Positions 6,775 to 9,021 of a DNA stretch of 9,021 nt are shown here, piece by piece. Source of the DNA: Natrialbaceae archaeon B1-Br10_E2g27 (GTDB lineage: Archaea > Halobacteriota > Halobacteria > Halobacteriales > Natrialbaceae); assembly GCA_001563885.1 (NCBI GenBank), contig LKMM01000083.1:1-9021 (forward strand), in the 5' to 3' direction. Made by a program: the position numbers and the translations under genes. Under the pieces are notes generated by a model. The model searched no databases, was not told the origin of the DNA, and saw nothing but the letters and a program-made list of their open reading frames with translations. Positions within the stretch are counted from its first letter, which is position 1. Each line of letters begins with the position of its first letter.

Positions 6775-6857
6775 ACCCCGGGATATGGACTCGAGCGGAA
6801 AATCGCTTTACTCTGTTGCGACCCCGAAACGAAGCGGCAGTGGGGCGAACAAGTCGT

Positions 6858-7028
6858 ATGCCAATCGATATCGAGCGGTTCGAGAAGGCTCCGCTCGAGA
6901 TGGAACGATCTGCTGTACGACCGGTCGGCTCGTCACTCGCCGTTCGTATCCGACTCACTGACCATCTGGAGTCGTTCGATCCCACCGATTTCCTCGACGA
7001 CATCGACGACTGCCTCGGGGACGAGTGA
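6858..7028 (+). pseudogene. Possible remnant or tiny gene beginning MPIDIERFE
   Basis: A plus-strand reading frame of 56 codons starts at ATG 6858. Its first 25 codons lie in the DUF62-nadM gap and the rest is antisense to the end of nadM. Its start, MPIDIERFEKAP, resembles from memory the N-terminus of small haloarchaeal winged-helix proteins, but no helix-turn-helix follows. I see no good promoter. It could be a leftover N-terminus of a lost gene or chance; confidence is low. Confidence 0.2.
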
Positions 7029-7451
7029 CTCCCAGTTGCCGTCGGTGATCATTCGTTCGCGGACTTCGGTTCCCTCGAGTACCTCGCGGTTGAACATCGG
7101 CGACTGGCGGACCTCGATGTTGGCTTCGCGAAAGAGTTGAATCACGAGAGGGTTGTTCGAGTAGGCGACGTCAAAGTCGGGGCTCATGCTCTCGACGTGG
7201 CTGACCCACACGGAGTTGCGCTCTAGGTCCTCGATCGGGACGGCGTAGGTCACGAGTTCGGTATCGACGAGTGATTTCGTGATCATCATGATCCGCTCGC
7301 CCGCAGTGAAGGGGTTTCGAACGGTGTGTGAATCGTCGGCGCTTCCGATTCCGAGGACGAGTTCCTCGACCTCGTCTGCGATCTGTTCGACCATTCGCTG
7401 GTGGCCGTTGTGAAACGGCTGAAATCGACCGATATAAAAGCCCCTCGTCAT
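6933..7451 (-). CDS. nadM: Nicotinamide-nucleotide adenylyltransferase (NadM)
   Basis: This enzyme joins NMN and ATP to make NAD, the last shared step of NAD synthesis and salvage (172 residues, cytoplasmic). The nucleotidyltransferase signature GRFQPFHNGH is at 8-17 with the HxGH pair His14 and His17. NPFTAGER (46-53) and the C-terminal phosphate-binding GTEVR (127-131) complete the archaeal NadM pattern; the residue before GT is Glu rather than the more usual Ser. The ATG at 7451 is chosen because the TATA box at 7476-7483 predicts a transcript start near 7453, and homologues typically begin MTRGFYIGRFQP. An in-frame ATG at 7460 would add three residues. It is divergent from lonB with about 190 bases between them and lies upstream of the DUF62 gene on the same strand. 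Confidence 0.95.
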   Translation of the reverse strand: MTRGFYIGRFQPFHNGHQRMVEQIADEVEELVLGIGSADDSHTVRNPFTAGERIMMITKSLVDTELVTYAVPIEDLERNSVWVSHVESMSPDFDVAYSNNPLVIQLFREANIEVRQSPMFNREVLEGTEVRERMITDGNWESLVPEAVVDVVEEIGGIERLQMVSESDTNGE

Positions 7452-7475
7452 AGTCGACATTGCTCGAGCCGCCGG

Positions 7476-7483
7476 CTTAAAAA
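7476..7483 (-). promoter_or_regulatory. TATA box of nadM
   Basis: On the minus strand this reads TTTTTAAG, centred about 28 bases before the ATG at 7451, which supports a leaderless nadM transcript. Confidence 0.5.
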
Positions 7484-7557
7484 TGGCGAGTTGGCCTTCG
7501 GTCGACCGCCGGGGAGCCGTTCTCGCTCATCGGGAGTGATATCGGCGTCGCTGGCGG

Positions 7558-7576
7558 CTGTATAGGGTGGATACAG
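7558..7576. promoter_or_regulatory. Inverted repeat in the nadM-lonB gap, distal
   Basis: CTGTAT-N7-ATACAG is a perfect six-base inverted repeat about 26 bases (centre to centre) upstream of a second one. Both share GTAT/ATAC half-site cores, which suggests a possible regulator-binding pair. Function is inferred. Confidence 0.35.
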
Positions 7577-7585
7577 GAGCTGACA

Positions 7586-7600
7586 CCATACTCCGTATGG
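7586..7600. promoter_or_regulatory. Inverted repeat just upstream of the lonB TATA box
   Basis: CCATAC-TCC-GTATGG is a perfect inverted repeat that ends about five bases before the lonB TATA box, in or next to the TFB-recognition element. A protein bound here could either block or recruit the basal factors. Confidence 0.4.
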
Positions 7601-7605
7601 AGAAA

Positions 7606-7613
7606 GTATATTA
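7606..7613 (+). promoter_or_regulatory. TATA box of lonB
   Basis: GTATATTA lies within AAAGTATATTAG about 42 bases before the ATG at 7652, predicting a leader of roughly 15 bases. It is flanked by the inverted arms ACTCCG (7590-7595) and CGGAGT (7616-7621). Confidence 0.6.
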
Positions 7614-7651
7614 GTCGGAGTCCCTTCGAATCAGATACTGAACAGAGTTCT

Positions 7652-9021
7652 ATGAGCAACGACACGAACGTTGACGACCCTCCCGAGGACGCCCAGGAGG
7701 CTGCTCCCGAGGCGGACCGATCCACATCGGCTGAGCAGTCCGAGGAGCGACGGGAAACGCGTTCGCCCGGAGGGCAAGACCGTGGCGACGTCGAGGAGAG
7801 GACGGAGTCGGCCGCCGATTCGTCGTCCGGCGGTGACGATTCGGATGACTTTGAGTATCCAATCGACGAGACTGTAGATGAACCGTCGGCAGACGATGAC
7901 GCCGACGACGAAATCGAGACTGTCGAGGATCTCGGTAGCGAAGTTGACGTCGATCCTGGCGTCGAAATCGACGAAGAACACGCCGAAGACGACCTTCTCG
8001 GCGGGATGAAAATCGACTCGACCGGCGATATCGAGGTACCGGACCGACTCGTCGATCAGGTTATCGGGCAGGACGAAGCGCGGGATATCATCATCAAGGC
8101 AGCAAAACAGCGCCGCCACGTCATGATGATCGGCTCGCCCGGGACGGGGAAGTCGATGCTGGCGAAGGCGATGAGTCAGTTGCTGCCACAGGAGGACCTC
8201 CAGGACGTTTTGGTCTACCACAACCCCGACGACGGCAACGAGCCGAAAGTCCGAACGGTCCCCGCTGGCAAGGGCGAACAGATCATCGACGCCCACAAAG
8301 AGGAAGCCCGCAAGCGCAACCAGATGCGCTCGATCCTGATGTGGATCATTATCGCGATCATCATCGGGTATGCCATCCTCACTGTAAACATCTTACTCGG
8401 GATCCTCGCGGCGGGTATTGTCTGGCTGATCTTCCGGTATACCTCCCGCGGAACGGACGCGATGGTGCCGAACATGATCGTCGACAACGGCGACCAGCGC
8501 ACCGCACCGTTCGAAGACGCCACCGGTGCCCACGCCGGTGCCCTGCTGGGTGACGTTCGCCACGACCCGTTCCAGTCCGGTGGCATGGAGACGCCAAGTC
8601 ACGACCGCGTCGAGCCAGGGTCGATCCACAAATCGAACAAGGGTGTGTTGTTCGTCGACGAGATCAATACGTTAGACGTCCGCACCCAACAGAAGCTGAT
8701 GACCGCGATCCAGGAAGGCGAGTTCGCCATCACCGGCCAATCCGAGCGCTCTTCGGGTGCGATGGTCCAGACCGAACCCGTCCCCTGTGATTTCATCATG
8801 ATCGCCGCGGGGAACCTCGATGCGATGGAGAACATGCACCCGGCACTTCGGAGCCGAATCAAAGGCTACGGATACGAGGTGTACATGGAAGACACCATCG
8901 AGGACACACCCGAAATGCGGCGCAAATACGCCCGCTTCGTCGCCCAGGAAGTCGAACGCGACGGCAGGCTGCCTCATTTCACCAAAGACGCCGTCGAGGA
9001 ACTCATCCTCGAGGCCAAACG
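7652..9021 (+). CDS. lonB: LonB membrane-anchored ATP-dependent protease (3' part beyond window)
   Basis: This is the archaeal-type Lon protease, which unfolds and degrades proteins at the cytoplasmic face of the membrane; 456 codons are present and the frame is open at the right edge. Residues 1 to about 118 are a very acidic, low-complexity extension. The AAA+ module follows: VPDRLVDQVIGQDEAR, Walker A GSPGTGKS (161-168), Walker B GVLFVDEI (331-338), a sensor-1 type segment MIAAGNLDAM, and an arginine-finger region PALRSRIKGY. Two hydrophobic stretches at about 228-245 and 247-263, inserted between Walker A and B, are the membrane anchor that defines LonB. The C-terminal Ser-Lys protease domain must lie outside the window. 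In Haloferax, LonB is essential and controls carotenoid levels (known from the family). The start ATG at 7652 follows a TATA box. It is divergent from nadM. Confidence 0.95.
   Translation, partial: MSNDTNVDDPPEDAQEAAPEADRSTSAEQSEERRETRSPGGQDRGDVEERTESAADSSSGGDDSDDFEYPIDETVDEPSADDDADDEIETVEDLGSEVDVDPGVEIDEEHAEDDLLGGMKIDSTGDIEVPDRLVDQVIGQDEARDIIIKAAKQRRHVMMIGSPGTGKSMLAKAMSQLLPQEDLQDVLVYHNPDDGNEPKVRTVPAGKGEQIIDAHKEEARKRNQMRSILMWIIIAIIIGYAILTVNILLGILAAGIVWLIFRYTSRGTDAMVPNMIVDNGDQRTAPFEDATGAHAGALLGDVRHDPFQSGGMETPSHDRVEPGSIHKSNKGVLFVDEINTLDVRTQQKLMTAIQEGEFAITGQSERSSGAMVQTEPVPCDFIMIAAGNLDAMENMHPALRSRIKGYGYEVYMEDTIEDTPEMRRKYARFVAQEVERDGRLPHFTKDAVEELILEAK

Noticed and set aside
5926..6961. Plus-strand open frames of 185 and 276 codons opposite the SAM hydrolase
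   Set aside because: The minus strand carries an intact DUF62 protein with its catalytic triad; these frames show no domain.
7631..8296. Minus-strand open frame of 221 codons opposite the start of lonB
   Set aside because: It is antisense to the acidic head and Walker A region of LonB; its Val/Phe-rich sequence is the mirror of Asp/Glu codons.
1..9021. CRISPR array, transposon, integrase or defence system
   Set aside because: No regularly spaced repeats, no transposase or nuclease motifs, no terminal repeats; gene content is core haloarchaeal.

Overview
The window looks like a piece of a haloarchaeal chromosome, most likely from the Natrialbales/Haloferacales-type Halobacteria. The evidence is high G+C, very acidic proteins with abundant GAC/GAG and CTCGAG, TATA boxes placed about 25-30 bases before start codons (leaderless transcription), and gene families typical of that class (HalOD1, archaeal LonB, thermosome, NadM, DUF62). 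The placement is inferred from composition and gene content; no search was run. There are no tRNA or rRNA genes, CRISPR arrays, insertion sequences or phage genes.

Left part (1-2700): a class I SAM-dependent methyltransferase (+) and a family 2 glycosyltransferase (+), each with its own TATA box. They face a DUF368 membrane protein (-), and the glycosyltransferase and DUF368 stop codons are only four bases apart. DUF368 proteins recycle polyprenyl-phosphate carriers in bacteria, so its position beside a glycosyltransferase suggests a link to lipid-linked glycan metabolism at the haloarchaeal surface.

Middle (2700-5920): an amidohydrolase-2 fold protein (-) that has lost all its recognisable metal ligands. 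It is divergent from a short-tailed thermosome subunit of the CCT3 type (+), which lacks the C-terminal Gly-Gly-Met tail. A small HalOD1 protein (+) follows.

Right part (5920-9021): a SAM hydrolase of the DUF62 family (-) and nicotinamide-nucleotide adenylyltransferase NadM (-). NadM is divergent from a membrane-anchored Lon protease (LonB, +), which runs off the right edge before its protease domain. The thermosome and LonB place two proteostasis genes within 4 kb, with SAM/NAD cofactor genes between them. From memory, the neighbourhood cct3, DUF62, nadM, lonB is also found in other haloarchaea such as Haloferax.

The most interesting points are the dead-looking amidohydrolase, the cluster of perfect inverted repeats at the lonB promoter, a 13-base palindrome between the TATA box and predicted transcript start of the DUF368 gene, and a possible gene remnant (MPIDIERFE...) between DUF62 and nadM. 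I do not see a clear new multi-gene system; most of the window is conserved haloarchaeal core.
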